Part shown: piece after piece, positions 34,582 through 44,743 of the stretch | How the letters are laid out: each line of letters begins with the position of its first letter | Position numbering within the stretch: the stretch's first letter is position 1 | Source of the DNA: Spirochaetaceae bacterium | GTDB taxonomy: Bacteria; Spirochaetota; Spirochaetia; SZUA-6; Bin103 | DNA length: 56,215 nucleotides | Reading direction: 5' to 3' | Assembly (NCBI GenBank): GCA_028818385.1 | Contig: JAPPNY010000068.1 | Location: forward strand, 1-56,215 | Made by a program: the position numbers and the translations under genes | The notes under the pieces: model-generated | The model's database searches: none | What the model was told of the DNA's origin: nothing | What the model saw: the letters and a program-made list of their open reading frames with translations, nothing else

Positions 34582-36318
34582 ATGAGCAACGCCGAGGCGT
34601 GGCGTGTCACCGTCCTCGATGACGAAACCGCGGGCACCGGGCTGTTCCAGGGCGTGCGCTGCGCCTTCGCCGTGCCGAACTACTGGACCTACGGCTACTT
34701 CGAGCCGCGCGATCACTGCGAGTTGCCGGGGCTGCTGCTGCGCACCCGCGCATCCGCGGATGCGCAGCACGCGTTCTTCGCCCCGGGGTTCGAGGGTCAG
34801 CCGTACCGCTACCGCCCCGGCGAGCTGCCGGTGTACGTGAGCTGGACCGTCGAGCTGCCTGCGCCGCGCGGAGAACACGGGCGGCCCGCGCTGGTGATGC
34901 CCCGCCCGGGACCATGGGAGATCTGGGCCGAGCCGCATCCTGACCGGGTCGACTGGCACGTGCGGGCGCAGCACCGCGGCAGGCAGATCCACCGTACGCT
35001 CCGCGGCCCGCTCGGCGACAAGCACACCGTGCACGTCGAGGCGCGCCCCGGCGCGCTGCGTGTGACGGCTCCGGGCGGCGCGACCGTAGAGGTCGAACAC
35101 GACGCCTATGCCGAGCCGTTCATGGTCACCTTCGGTGGCGGCGCCGCCGCGGACGGCCCGCCGGTCGAGACCGTCTACCGGGAAGTCGTGATCGAGGAGG
35201 TGCCCTATCCAAGCGCCGACTCGCCCCTGCCCGACGGTCCGGAGGACCTGCGCGCGACGGACGACGGGTGGTGCTTCATGGTCAACGAGGCGACGCCCGA
35301 ACATCCGCGCCACAGCGAGGGCGACCTGGTGGTGCTGTCCGACGGTTCCCTGCTGCTGGTCTGGAGCGACTACCATGCCGGCAAGGGCTGGGACGAGTCG
35401 CCGGCCCGGCTGAGCGCGCGCCGGTCGACCGACGGCGGGCGCACGTGGAGCCGCACGTGGACGGCGGTGGAGGACGAGCACGGCACCAACGTCATGTCCG
35501 CCAGCCTGCTGAACCTCGGGGACGATCTGCTGCTCGTCTACCTCGACCATCTTCCGGGCATGCCCGTGAAGGGCATGGTCGCGCGCCGCTCCGGCGACGG
35601 CGGACGCAGTTGGAGCGCCGCCGAAGCGATCACGCCAGCCAACGGCAACCGGCACTCGGCCAACAACGCCAGCCTCAGGCGGCTGGCGGACGGCCGCATC
35701 CTGCTCGCCACGCGGGAGTACGTGGACGGGGTGCGCTGGCCGTACTGCCTGCTCTCCGACGACGGCGGCAGAACCTGGCACCCCGGCGCGCATGTGCCCG
35801 ACCCCGGCCTGCCCGAGCGGGAGCGGCTCGCCCAGAACGTCAACGAGCCGAGCGTCGCGCAGCTCGCCGACGGCCGCCTGCTGATGACCATGCGCTCGGT
35901 GTCCGGGGGTCAGTTCTTCTCCTACTCCGAAGACCGCGGGCAGAGCTGGTCGCGGCCCTTCCTGTCACCGCTGCGCGGCGCGTGCTCGCCGGCGGCGATG
36001 CAGCGCGTGCCCGGCAGCGACGATGTGCTCTGTCTGTGGACGTACGGTCTCTCAGGCCGCACCCCGCTGGTTTCGGCGCTGTCGAGCGACGCGGGCCGCA
36101 CGTGGCGGCCGCTGAAGCTGGTGGAGCGGTCCCGTCACCACGGCTACTGCTACACCAGCATCACCTTCCACGGCGAGCACGTGCTGCTCACCTACAGCCA
36201 CGCCCCCGAGCTGGACGGGGTGCGGCGCTTCGAGGTCGAGCCCGGCTACATCGACCTCCGTCTCACCGCCCTGCCGGTCCAGTGGTTCTACCGCGCGGTG
36301 ACGCAGGATCCGACCTGA
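34582..36318 (+). CDS. sialidase-like BNR-repeat protein C with N-terminal extra domain
   Basis: 578 aa from ATG 34582; the frame is open far upstream but only as a shadow of the beta-helix gene. About 230 N-terminal residues form a beta-rich domain (VSWTVELPAPRGEHGRPALVM, WEIWAEPHPDRVDWHVRAQHRG) that is absent from BNR proteins A and B and may bind carbohydrate. The C-terminal propeller has Asp boxes STDGGRTW, SGDGGRSW, SDDGGRTW, SEDRGQSW and SSDAGRTW, more regular than in A and B. No signal peptide. A TACCAT box at 34553-34558 may serve as -10. The next gene (66 nt away) is the second importer's binding protein, suggesting shared substrate. Confidence 0.82.
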   Translation: MSNAEAWRVTVLDDETAGTGLFQGVRCAFAVPNYWTYGYFEPRDHCELPGLLLRTRASADAQHAFFAPGFEGQPYRYRPGELPVYVSWTVELPAPRGEHGRPALVMPRPGPWEIWAEPHPDRVDWHVRAQHRGRQIHRTLRGPLGDKHTVHVEARPGALRVTAPGGATVEVEHDAYAEPFMVTFGGGAAADGPPVETVYREVVIEEVPYPSADSPLPDGPEDLRATDDGWCFMVNEATPEHPRHSEGDLVVLSDGSLLLVWSDYHAGKGWDESPARLSARRSTDGGRTWSRTWTAVEDEHGTNVMSASLLNLGDDLLLVYLDHLPGMPVKGMVARRSGDGGRSWSAAEAITPANGNRHSANNASLRRLADGRILLATREYVDGVRWPYCLLSDDGGRTWHPGAHVPDPGLPERERLAQNVNEPSVAQLADGRLLMTMRSVSGGQFFSYSEDRGQSWSRPFLSPLRGACSPAAMQRVPGSDDVLCLWTYGLSGRTPLVSALSSDAGRTWRPLKLVERSRHHGYCYTSITFHGEHVLLTYSHAPELDGVRRFEVEPGYIDLRLTALPVQWFYRAVTQDPT

Positions 36319-36384
36319 GTTGCGGCTCCGCACGGGAAGTGTCATGGTGACCCGCGACATATTTCCGCAGTCCAGGAGGATTCC

Positions 36385-38328
36385 ATGAAGTGGCTCAGGC
36401 TCGGTGCGATTCCCGTGATCGCGTTGCTCGTGAACGGAGGTTTGGCGGCCCAGACGGGTTTGAGCGGTGGCGAGATGACACTGCATGACGTGTGGGCCAC
36501 GCCGTCGGCGTACACGGCCGACACCGGCGCGAGCCTCCCCGCCTTCAGCCAGTCCCCGACGCTGGACGCCGCGGTTGCCGCAGGCGACCTGCCGCCGGTC
36601 GAAGACCGGCTTCCCATCGAGCCCCTGGTGGTCCTGGGCGTCGACGGGCCCGGACTCTATGGCGGCACCTTCTTCAATGCCACCTACGACGTCGGTCTGG
36701 CGACGGCGCTGCGCGACGAGACGGCCATCATCCTGAACAAGCACAGCTTCACGGCCGACCCGTATCCCAACGTGGCGAAGAGCTACACAGCCGTCGACGA
36801 CACCTCGTCGGTCTGGGAACTGAGGCTGCGCGAAGGGTTGCGCTGGTCTGACGGAACGCCGTTCACCACCGCCGACTTCACCTTCTGGTGGGACGACGTC
36901 ATCCTCAATGAGGACATAACCCCGCAGCTTCGGCCGCAGTACCGGGGGGTTGCCATCACGGCGATCGATGACTACACTGTTCAGTTCGACTTCGGTGTCC
37001 CCGCGGATTTCGTCGCCAGGGGCGGCGGGTTCAACCCCATCACGCGATTCCCCCGCCACTACCTCGAGCAGTTTCATGCCGCGTATGCCAGCGAGTCGGA
37101 TCTGGCCGACATGGTGAAGAAGTCCGGGTTCGAGTCGTGGACTCAGTTCTTCCTGGACCGCGCCGACTACAACGAGTACGGCAACGTGGAAAAGCCCACG
37201 CTGGAGCCCTGGGAGCTCACCGATGCGCCGCCGGCCGACCCGGTGATCTGGACGCGCAACCCCTACTTCTGGGTGGTCGATACCGAAGGCAAGCAGCTTC
37301 CGTACTTCGAGGATCGCCGCACGTCCGTCCTCGGCGATCAGGAAGTCGTCAAGCTGAAGGCCCTGAACGGGGAAGTCGACTACTCGTTCCTGGACATCGA
37401 CGTCTACACGCTGGCGAAGAAGGCCGAGCAGGACGGCATCGTCCGGGTCTACGTCCAGGACAACCCCGCGCTCGTCGCCTCCCAGTTGGACTTCAACCTG
37501 AACCACCCGGATCCGGTGATGCGGGAGGTCTTCTGGAACCCGCAGTTCAAGCGCGCGATCTCGCACGCGATCGACCGCGAGCTCATCAACCAGATCCTCT
37601 ACGAGGGGCTCAGCTATCCGTCTCAGGTCGCGCCGCTGCCGTCCAGCCCGTACTTCAGCGAGGCGGTTCAGAACGAGGCGACGGAGTACGACGTCGAGCT
37701 TGCCAACAGCATCCTCGACGAGCTGGGACACGCGCGCAATGACGCCGGGGTGCGGACGTTCCCGAACGGGGAACCGATGGCGCTCACCTTCCTGTCGTTC
37801 GATACTGGCGGGCTGCCGACGCACGCCGAGATCATCACCGACGGGCTCAAGGAGATCGGCGTCGAGCTGACCGTGCGCTTCGTCGACTGGGGCGTGCTGA
37901 CCCAGGCGCGCAACGCCGGCGACTACGACGGCGTGCTGATCTGGGAGAGCTGGGGCACCAACGAGGGTCTCCTGGTGAACGACCAGGCCGCCCACTTCGT
38001 GCCGAACCAGCCGCTCAACTTCTGGACGCCGAAGTACCGCGACTACACGATGTCCGGTGGCGAGCAGGGCGAGAAGCCGAACGAGATCGTCCAGGAAGCG
38101 CTCGACTACTACCTGCGCGCCCAGGCGACGCTCGATCTGGAAGAGCGCAAGGAACTGTTCGGCCACGTCCTGGAGATCTCGCGTCAGAACCTCTGGAGCA
38201 TCGGCACCGTGCGCCATCCCGGCTTCGTGATCATGGTGACGCCGGAGATGCGCGGCATTCCGGGCGGGCGGCAGCCGATGTTCCGTGGCGATCACGGCCG
38301 GCGGGACGCCTTCTGGAAGGCTCAGTAA
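36385..38328 (+). CDS. Dpp/Opp-class solute-binding protein (second system)
   Basis: 647 aa. Sec signal peptide at residues 1-22 (ending LAA, before Q), no lipobox. SBP_bac_5 features: YPNVAKSYTAVDDTSSVWELRLREGLRWSDGTPFTTADFTF, then FKRAISHAIDRELINQILY. It is a paralogue of the SBP at 8824-10731, with common LPIEPLVV near the N-terminus and similar large size, more like Thermotoga oligosaccharide binders than E. coli DppA. Preceded by AGGAGGATTCC, a strong ribosome site, so expression should be high. Followed by two hairpins before dppB. Confidence 0.9.
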   Translation: MKWLRLGAIPVIALLVNGGLAAQTGLSGGEMTLHDVWATPSAYTADTGASLPAFSQSPTLDAAVAAGDLPPVEDRLPIEPLVVLGVDGPGLYGGTFFNATYDVGLATALRDETAIILNKHSFTADPYPNVAKSYTAVDDTSSVWELRLREGLRWSDGTPFTTADFTFWWDDVILNEDITPQLRPQYRGVAITAIDDYTVQFDFGVPADFVARGGGFNPITRFPRHYLEQFHAAYASESDLADMVKKSGFESWTQFFLDRADYNEYGNVEKPTLEPWELTDAPPADPVIWTRNPYFWVVDTEGKQLPYFEDRRTSVLGDQEVVKLKALNGEVDYSFLDIDVYTLAKKAEQDGIVRVYVQDNPALVASQLDFNLNHPDPVMREVFWNPQFKRAISHAIDRELINQILYEGLSYPSQVAPLPSSPYFSEAVQNEATEYDVELANSILDELGHARNDAGVRTFPNGEPMALTFLSFDTGGLPTHAEIITDGLKEIGVELTVRFVDWGVLTQARNAGDYDGVLIWESWGTNEGLLVNDQAAHFVPNQPLNFWTPKYRDYTMSGGEQGEKPNEIVQEALDYYLRAQATLDLEERKELFGHVLEISRQNLWSIGTVRHPGFVIMVTPEMRGIPGGRQPMFRGDHGRRDAFWKAQ

Positions 38329-38331
38329 CGG

Positions 38332-38350
38332 GCGGCTTTGCAGCCGCTTT
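38332..38350 (+). terminator. hairpin with short T tract after SBP gene
   Basis: GCGGCT (38332-38337), loop TTGC, AGCCGC (38342-38347), then TTT. It lies 4 nt after the SBP stop and could reduce readthrough into dppBCDF, explaining the usual excess of binding protein over permease. T tract is short. Confidence 0.45.
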
Positions 38351-38378
38351 GGCTGATAGTACGAGCCGAGACGCATGA

Positions 38379-38413
38379 CGCATTCCCGGTGTGGGTGACC
38401 ATGCCGGGATGCG
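38379..38413. repeat. imperfect inverted repeat in the SBP-dppB gap
   Basis: CGCAT-T-CCCGG (38379-38389) pairs with CCGGGATGCG (38404-38413), leaving one bulged T and a 14-nt loop. It follows the first hairpin and may add to RNA processing or attenuation before the AAGGAG site of dppB. Confidence 0.35.
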
Positions 38414-38457
38414 ACGCGCGTTCGACGATGTTTCGCCGTCCGGGTTAAGGAGTACCC

Positions 38458-39441
38458 GTGGCTGAGTACGTGGTCCGCCGCGCCCTGATCATGGTGATCA
38501 CGCTGGCGGTGATCTCGCTCATCGCCTACGTCGTGATCGAGTTGCCTCCCGGCGACTACGTCAGCTACCAGATCCAGATCATGGTCGAGCAGGGCACGTT
38601 CTCCGACGAGGAGGTCGAGAACCTGCGCAAGCGCTACGGCCTGGACCGCCCGATCACCGTGCGCTACTTCCGCTGGATCACCAACTTCGTCCGGGGAGAC
38701 TTCGGGTACTCGCTCTCCTGGCACAAACCGGTACGGGAGCTGATCGGCGGGCGCTTCGCCATGACGGCGCTCCTCTCGACGCTCTCGCTCCTGTTCACGT
38801 GGGTGGTCTCGTTCCCGATCGGGGTGCTTTCGGCCGTGCGGCAGTACTCGTTCTGGGACATCTTCTGGACCTTCATCGGCTTCCTGGGCCTGGCGATCCC
38901 GAATTTCCTGCTGGCGCTCATCCTGATGTACCTGAGCCCCAAGATCTTTCCGGGGGTCGAAATCGGCGGGCTGTTCTCCCGCGAGTACCAGACCGCCGCG
39001 TGGAGCTGGGGCAAGTTCTGGGACCTGCTCGGGCACCTGTGGATTCCCGTGATCGTGATCGGCACCGCCGGCACCGCCGGCACGATCCGCATCCTGCGCG
39101 CCAACCTGATCGATGAGCTGCGCAAGCCCTACGTGGACATGGCGCGTGCCAAGGGCATCAGCGAAGTGCGCGCGATCCTGCGCTACCCGGTGCGCATCGC
39201 CCTCAATCCGTTCTTCTCCACGGTCGGCTGGATGCTGCCGACGCTGGTAGCCGGAGAGACGATCACGGCCGTCGTCCTGGGCATCCCGACGGGCGGTCCG
39301 ATGTTTCTCTCCGCGCTGCAGCGGCAGGACATGCAGCTTGCAGCGTCGTTCGTCATGTTGATCTCGGTCTTCACGGTGGTCGGGACGCTGGTTTCCGACC
39401 TGCTGCTGGCTGCGATCGACCCGCGCATCCGGTTCGACTGA
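38458..39441 (+). CDS. dppB: ABC importer permease, DppB/OppB type (second system)
   Basis: 327 aa from GTG 38458, with AAGGAG 7 nt upstream. N-terminal membrane segment RALIMVITLAVISLIAYVVIEL; conserved RGDFGYSLSWHKPVRELIGGRFAMTALLS; EAA cytoplasmic loop LRKPYVDMARAKGISEVRAILRYPVR. It ends DPRIRFD. Its stop overlaps the dppC start (TGATGG). Paralogous to the minus-strand dppB at 11931-12917 with the same landmarks. Inner-membrane subunit that pairs with DppC to form the channel. Confidence 0.92.
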   Translation: MAEYVVRRALIMVITLAVISLIAYVVIELPPGDYVSYQIQIMVEQGTFSDEEVENLRKRYGLDRPITVRYFRWITNFVRGDFGYSLSWHKPVRELIGGRFAMTALLSTLSLLFTWVVSFPIGVLSAVRQYSFWDIFWTFIGFLGLAIPNFLLALILMYLSPKIFPGVEIGGLFSREYQTAAWSWGKFWDLLGHLWIPVIVIGTAGTAGTIRILRANLIDELRKPYVDMARAKGISEVRAILRYPVRIALNPFFSTVGWMLPTLVAGETITAVVLGIPTGGPMFLSALQRQDMQLAASFVMLISVFTVVGTLVSDLLLAAIDPRIRFD

Positions 39442-40616
39442 TGGCGTCTGCCCGGCCGCAGGGAGCTGCGGCACCTCAGGGACCCGCGGGGACGGAGGCG
39501 GTCGTGCCCGCGCACGGGATGGAGACCGCGGACGAGCTGCTCACCGCCGGGCAGTGGCGGCTGATCCTGCTCCGGTTCCTGCGCCACCGCATGGCCGTGG
39601 CGGCCGGGATCGTGGTGTTGCTGTTCTACCTCGCCGCCACGTTCGTCGAGTTCGTCGCACCGTATGACCCTCGCCTGCGCGACACCTCCCACATTTCGGC
39701 GCCGCCGATGCGGCTCCGGGTGTGGGACGCGGAGGAGCGGCGGCTGCACGCGCGGCCTTTCGTGTACGCCACCACCCTGCGCCGCGATCCGGTCACGCTG
39801 CAGCGCATCTACGTTGCGGACACGAGCATCCGGCTGCCGTTGCGCCTGCTGGTGCGGGGAGACGAGTATCTCCTGCTCGGATTCATCCCCGCTCGCGTGC
39901 ACCTGTTCGGTTTCGAAGGCGATGAACGCGGCACGCTGCTCGGCACCGACACACAGGGGCGGGACCTGCTGTCACGGATCATCTACGGCACCCGCATCTC
40001 GCTCACCATCGGCTTCGTGGGGGTAGCCCTGAGCTTCGGTCTCGGCATCGCGCTCGGCGCGATCTCCGGCTACTTCGGCGGCCTGGCCGACATGGTGATC
40101 CAGCGCATCATCGAGGTCCTCATCGCGATCCCGTCGCTGCCGCTGTGGATGGCGCTGAGCGCCGCGATTCCCTTCGACTGGCCGCAGACGCGCACCTTCT
40201 TCCTGATCACGGTCATTCTCTCTCTCACCGGCTGGACCGGCATGGCGCGGGTGGTGCGCGGCAAGCTGCTGTCGCTGCGCGACGAGGACTTCGTGCTGGC
40301 CGCCCGCATCGACGGCGCCCGCGGCCCGCGCGTCATGTTCCGTCACCTGATCCCGTCCTTTCTCAGCCACATCATCGCCTCGGCCACGCTGGCGATTCCC
40401 GGCATGATTCTGGGCGAGACGGCGCTCAGCTTCCTGGGGGTCGGCCTGCGGTCGCCGGCCATCAGTTGGGGCGTGCTGCTCCAGGACGGACAGAACATCC
40501 AGGCCGTGGCGCTGATGCCCTGGCTGCTGTTGCCCGGCGCGTTCGTGGTGGTGGCGGTGCTGGCTTTCAACTTCCTGGGCGACGGCCTCCGAGACGCGGC
40601 GGACCCCTATGCCTGA
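39441..40616 (+). CDS. dppC: ABC importer permease, DppC/OppC type (second system)
   Basis: 391 aa, translation-coupled to dppB. After a short Ala/Gly/Pro-rich cytoplasmic start and first membrane segment (MAVAAGIVVLLFYLAATFVEF) there is a periplasmic insertion of about 90 residues before LLGTDTQGRDLLSRIIYGTRISL. EAA loop: RDEDFVLAARIDGARGPRVMFRHLIPS. The insertion matches in position that of the first system's DppC, so both belong to a subfamily distinct from standard ~300-aa DppC proteins. The 3' end overlaps dppD by 8 nt. Confidence 0.9.
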   Translation: MASARPQGAAAPQGPAGTEAVVPAHGMETADELLTAGQWRLILLRFLRHRMAVAAGIVVLLFYLAATFVEFVAPYDPRLRDTSHISAPPMRLRVWDAEERRLHARPFVYATTLRRDPVTLQRIYVADTSIRLPLRLLVRGDEYLLLGFIPARVHLFGFEGDERGTLLGTDTQGRDLLSRIIYGTRISLTIGFVGVALSFGLGIALGAISGYFGGLADMVIQRIIEVLIAIPSLPLWMALSAAIPFDWPQTRTFFLITVILSLTGWTGMARVVRGKLLSLRDEDFVLAARIDGARGPRVMFRHLIPSFLSHIIASATLAIPGMILGETALSFLGVGLRSPAISWGVLLQDGQNIQAVALMPWLLLPGAFVVVAVLAFNFLGDGLRDAADPYA

Positions 40617-41661
40617 CGACGGCATTCCTGCCGCCGGCATGCCTGACGCTGGCCGCGCGGACCTGCTGTCCATACACGGCCTGCACGTCCACTTCCACAC
40701 CACGCTGGGCACGGTGCGCGCCGTCAACGGGGTCTCGCTGCGGGTACCGACAAACCACGTCATGGGGCTGGTCGGCGAAAGCGGCTGCGGCAAGTCCGTG
40801 ACCGCCCGCGCGGTGCTGCGCATCATCCCGCCGCCGGGCAAGATCGAGAGCGGGCGGGTGCTCTACCACCCTCCGGACGGGGCAGCGGTCGACCTGGCGC
40901 TGCTGCCGCCGGCCGGACGTGCGCTGCGCGCGATCCGCGGGCGGCGCGTGGCGATGATCTTCCAGGAGCCGATGACCTGCCTGAGCCCCGTGCACCGAAT
41001 CGGCCTGCAGATCACGGAAGCGATTCGCGCGCACGAGCCGGTGAGCCGGGCCGAGGCGCGCGAGCGGGCGGTCGCGCTGCTGAACGACGTGGGGATGCCG
41101 AGGCCCGAGCGACAGCTCGACGCCTACACGTTCGAGCTGTCAGGCGGCATGCGCCAGCGGGCCATGATCGCCGTCGCGCTGGCCGCCAATCCCGAGCTGC
41201 TGATCGCGGACGAGCCGACCACGGCAGTCGACGTCACCATCCAGGCGCGCATCATGGAGCTGTTGCGCTCGCTGCAGCAGTCGCACGCCATGTCCGTGCT
41301 GTTCATCTCGCACGATCTCGGCTTGGTGGCGGAGATGAGCGAGCAGATCGCAGTCATGTACCTGGGCAAGATCGTCGAGCGCGGCGAGGCAGGCGAGGTG
41401 TACCGGCGGCCCAGGCACCCCTACACCAAGGTGCTCATGGCGTGCGTGCCGCACCAGTCGAGCGCGCGCAAGACCCCGCTACAGACCATCGAAGGGACGG
41501 TTCCCGACGCGCGGCGCCTCCCGCCGGGTTGCCCGTTCAGCGCGCGCTGCTCGGAGTTCATGCCGGGTGTCTGTGACCGCAACATGCCAGCCCTCACCAC
41601 CGTCGGGGACGACCACGAGGTCGCCTGCTTCCTCCACTCCGACCGGTCAGAGGACGGCTGA
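40609..41661 (+). CDS. dppD: ABC importer ATPase, DppD/OppD type (second system)
   Basis: 350 aa. Walker A GESGCGKS starts at residue 56, signature SGGMRQR, Walker [14 protein letters not shown]-loop FISHDL. The C-terminal oligopeptide-transporter domain includes [15 protein letters not shown]. The first ~20 residues are rich in Gly, Ala and Asp ([15 protein letters not shown]), so a slightly later start is possible. Ends one base before dppF. Cytoplasmic ATPase partner of DppF; typical length. Confidence 0.92.
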   Translation: MPDDGIPAAGMPDAGRADLLSIHGLHVHFHTTLGTVRAVNGVSLRVPTNHVMGLVGESGCGKSVTARAVLRIIPPPGKIESGRVLYHPPDGAAVDLALLPPAGRALRAIRGRRVAMIFQEPMTCLSPVHRIGLQITEAIRAHEPVSRAEARERAVALLNDVGMPRPERQLDAYTFELSGGMRQRAMIAVALAANPELLIADEPTTAVDVTIQARIMELLRSLQQSHAMSVLFISHDLGLVAEMSEQIAVMYLGKIVERGEAGEVYRRPRHPYTKVLMACVPHQSSARKTPLQTIEGTVPDARRLPPGCPFSARCSEFMPGVCDRNMPALTTVGDDHEVACFLHSDRSEDG

Positions 41662-42672
<1,011 letters not shown>

Positions 42673-42687
42673 CATGAGCCTGTCAGT

Positions 42688-42717
42688 TTGAGCGGCCGCC
42701 GGCTGACCGGCTACGAT
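42688..42717 (+). promoter_or_regulatory. promoter of AAA/PD-(D/E)XK copy 2
   Basis: TTGAGC (42688-42693), 18-nt spacer, TACGAT (42712-42717), then 6 nt to GTG 42724. The block GCTGACCGGCTACGATCA followed by GCCGGTGG is nearly the same as before copy 1. Confidence 0.45.
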
Positions 42718-42723
42718 CAGCCG

Positions 42724-44265
42724 GTGGACAGGCGCAGACTGCCCATCGGCGTGCAGACCTTCCGCAAGCTCCGCGAGGAGAATTGCTACTACGTGGACAA
42801 GACGCCCTACATCGAGCGCCTGCTCGCCGAGGGCACCCACTACTTCCTGTCGCGCCCGCGGCGGTTCGGCAAGAGCCTGTTCCTGGACACGCTGAAGGAG
42901 CTGTTCGAGGGCAGCGAGGATCTGTTCGAGGGGCTCCATATTCACGGTGGCCGGGACTGGGTACGCCATCCGGTGGTGCGGCTCGACTTCAGCGGCGGCG
43001 ACTATGTGGATCCGGAAGGGTTGCGCCGCAACGTGACGGCGCAACTGACTCGCATCGAGCGCCAGGAACAGGTGGCGACCGACACCACCGGACCGGAGCG
43101 GCTGGGGTTCCTGCTGGAGGCGCTGCACCGCAAGTCAGGACAGCGGGTGGCGGTGCTGGTCGACGAGTACGACAAGCCGATCCTGGACGCGCTGGGAGAT
43201 CCGGAGATCGCCGACGCCAATCGACGATTCCTACGCAGCCTGTACTCGAACGTCAAGTTCGCGGAAGCGCACGTTCACTTCACCTTTCTGACCGGCGTGA
43301 GCAAGTTCACCAAGGTCAGCGTGTTCTCGGACCTGAACAACCTCACCGACATCACGCTGGATCGGCGCTACTCGGCGATCTGCGGCTACACGGAAGGTGA
43401 CCTGGACACGGTGTTCACGCCGGAGCTGGACGGCCTGGATCGTGAGCAGGTGCGCGAGTGGTACAATGGCTATCGCTGGCGCGGTACGGAGCAGGTGTAC
43501 AACCCGTACGACGTGCTGCTGCTGTTCGACAGCCGCGAGTTCAAGGCGCACTGGTTCGAGACCGGGACGCCGGCGTTTCTGATGGAGACGCTCCTTGAGC
43601 GGCGCGTCTCCTCGGTGTCACTGGACGACATGGTGGGCACGGAAGATCTGCTTTCCGCGTTCGACGTGGGCCACATCGGCACCGAGGCGCTGCTGTTCCA
43701 GACCGGCTATCTGACGATCACGGCGGAAGAGGAGCTGGGGGGGCAAGCGCTGTACCGGCTGGGCTATCCCAACCGGGAGGTGCGCCAGAGCCTGAACCGG
43801 GTGCTGCTGCGCCGCCTGGTGAAGGACGCCGGGCAGCAGACGATGAACAGCATGCGGCTGGCACGCCTGCTTGCGGCGCACGACTGCGCGGGGCTGCAGG
43901 AGCTGTTTCACGCCTTCTTCGCGAGCATTCCCTATCAGTGGTACACAAACAACTCAATCGCCGACTACGAGGGCTATTACGCGAGCGTGTTCTACTCCTA
44001 TTTTGCGGCGCTCGGCTACGATATCGTGGTGGAAGAGTCGAGCAGCCACGGCCGGCTGGACATGGCGGTGCGCGCCGGCGGGCACGTGTATCTGTTCGAG
44101 TTCAAGGTCGTGGAGCTTGCGCCGCCGGGGTCGGCGCTGGCGCAGTTGCGTGAGCGTGGGTACGCTGACAAATACCGGGGCCGGGGCGAACCGATCCACC
44201 TGATCGGGGTCGAGTTCAGCCGCAAGACGCGCAACGTGACGGCGTTCGAGGTGGCCGGTGGCTGA
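42724..44265 (+). CDS. AAA-ATPase-like / PD-(D/E)XK nuclease family protein, copy 2
   Basis: 513 aa from GTG 42724; upstream in-frame codons lie within the promoter. Same architecture as copy 1: RPRRFGKS phosphate loop near the N-terminus, VLVDEYDKP Walker B, and C-terminal HGRLDMAVR plus VYLFEFKVVE (D...ExK). By eye the last ~170 residues differ at about 15 positions from copy 1, while the stretch just before Walker B (residues ~80-140) is far more divergent. The stop overlaps a DUF1778-like fragment. It sits at the end of the importer operon, so the two copies flank the sialidase/sulfatase/importer block. Function not established. Confidence 0.88.
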   Translation: MDRRRLPIGVQTFRKLREENCYYVDKTPYIERLLAEGTHYFLSRPRRFGKSLFLDTLKELFEGSEDLFEGLHIHGGRDWVRHPVVRLDFSGGDYVDPEGLRRNVTAQLTRIERQEQVATDTTGPERLGFLLEALHRKSGQRVAVLVDEYDKPILDALGDPEIADANRRFLRSLYSNVKFAEAHVHFTFLTGVSKFTKVSVFSDLNNLTDITLDRRYSAICGYTEGDLDTVFTPELDGLDREQVREWYNGYRWRGTEQVYNPYDVLLLFDSREFKAHWFETGTPAFLMETLLERRVSSVSLDDMVGTEDLLSAFDVGHIGTEALLFQTGYLTITAEEELGGQALYRLGYPNREVRQSLNRVLLRRLVKDAGQQTMNSMRLARLLAAHDCAGLQELFHAFFASIPYQWYTNNSIADYEGYYASVFYSYFAALGYDIVVEESSSHGRLDMAVRAGGHVYLFEFKVVELAPPGSALAQLRERGYADKYRGRGEPIHLIGVEFSRKTRNVTAFEVAGG

Positions 44266-44743
44266 GCCGATGGACAAGTCGGTGTTCTTGCGCGCGGCGA
44301 TCGAGCGAGAAGCTACGCGTGTGCTTGACCTGCAGTCCCGGCACGTCTTGACGCGGGAGGATGCCGAGGTGTTCGCCGCAGCTCTCGACGCCCAGCCCCA
44401 ACCCCGCGCGCGCGGCAGCACGAAACTACCGCGCGCGCGTGGTTCATGCCGATTGAACCGTCGGCTCTCAGAATCGAGCGCACGACTACCGTTCCTGTCA
44501 CTTCCTGTTCACTCCCCCTTGGCGCCGGGCACGTCCCTGCGCTGGAAGACCCAGAGCGCTGCGCCAAGCAGGACCGCCGTGTATGCCAGCATGACGAAGA
44601 ACGCCCGGGCGCTTTCCGCCGCGAACGCCGCGCCCATCCACGCGGAAACGTTGGAGCCCAGGAGCGTTACGTCCAGGACGTTCCCCAACCATCCGGCTAT
44701 TCCGGCGAGCGCGGGAGCGATCAACAGCTCGAAGAGGAAGTAG
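44258..44743 (+). pseudogene. DUF1778 (TacA-like) antitoxin fragment
   Basis: Only about 45 residues are meaningful: DKSVFLRAAIEREATRVLDLQ, then SRHVLTREDAEVFAAALDAQPQP. This matches the C-terminal toxin-binding half of DUF1778 antitoxins of GNAT-toxin pairs. The ribbon-helix-helix half is absent: the frame opens at a GTG inside the end of the AAA/PD-(D/E)XK gene or at ATG 44270. Past ~44420 the frame runs on antisense to the ABC permease and is fortuitous. No GNAT toxin follows. It looks like a truncated antitoxin whose 5' part was replaced by the AAA/PD-(D/E)XK gene. Confidence 0.5.
44405..44439. repeat. 11-bp perfect CG inverted repeat
   Basis: CGCGCGCGCGG (44405-44415) and CCGCGCGCGCG (44429-44439) with a 13-nt loop, between the DUF1778 fragment and the convergent ABC-2 permease. 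Stable hairpin without T-run; candidate terminator. Alternating CG also could form other structures. Confidence 0.4.

Noticed and set aside
36052..39474. A 1140-codon open frame on the minus strand
   Set aside because: It is antisense to the well-supported SBP and dppB genes. Its composition (many Arg, His, Asp, Val and Gln) is the usual mirror of GC-rich coding sequence, and it matches no family.
44405..44439. CG-rich inverted repeat as possible recombination or attachment site
   Set aside because: It lacks a flanking duplication or integrase gene; a hairpin between convergent genes is the simpler reading.
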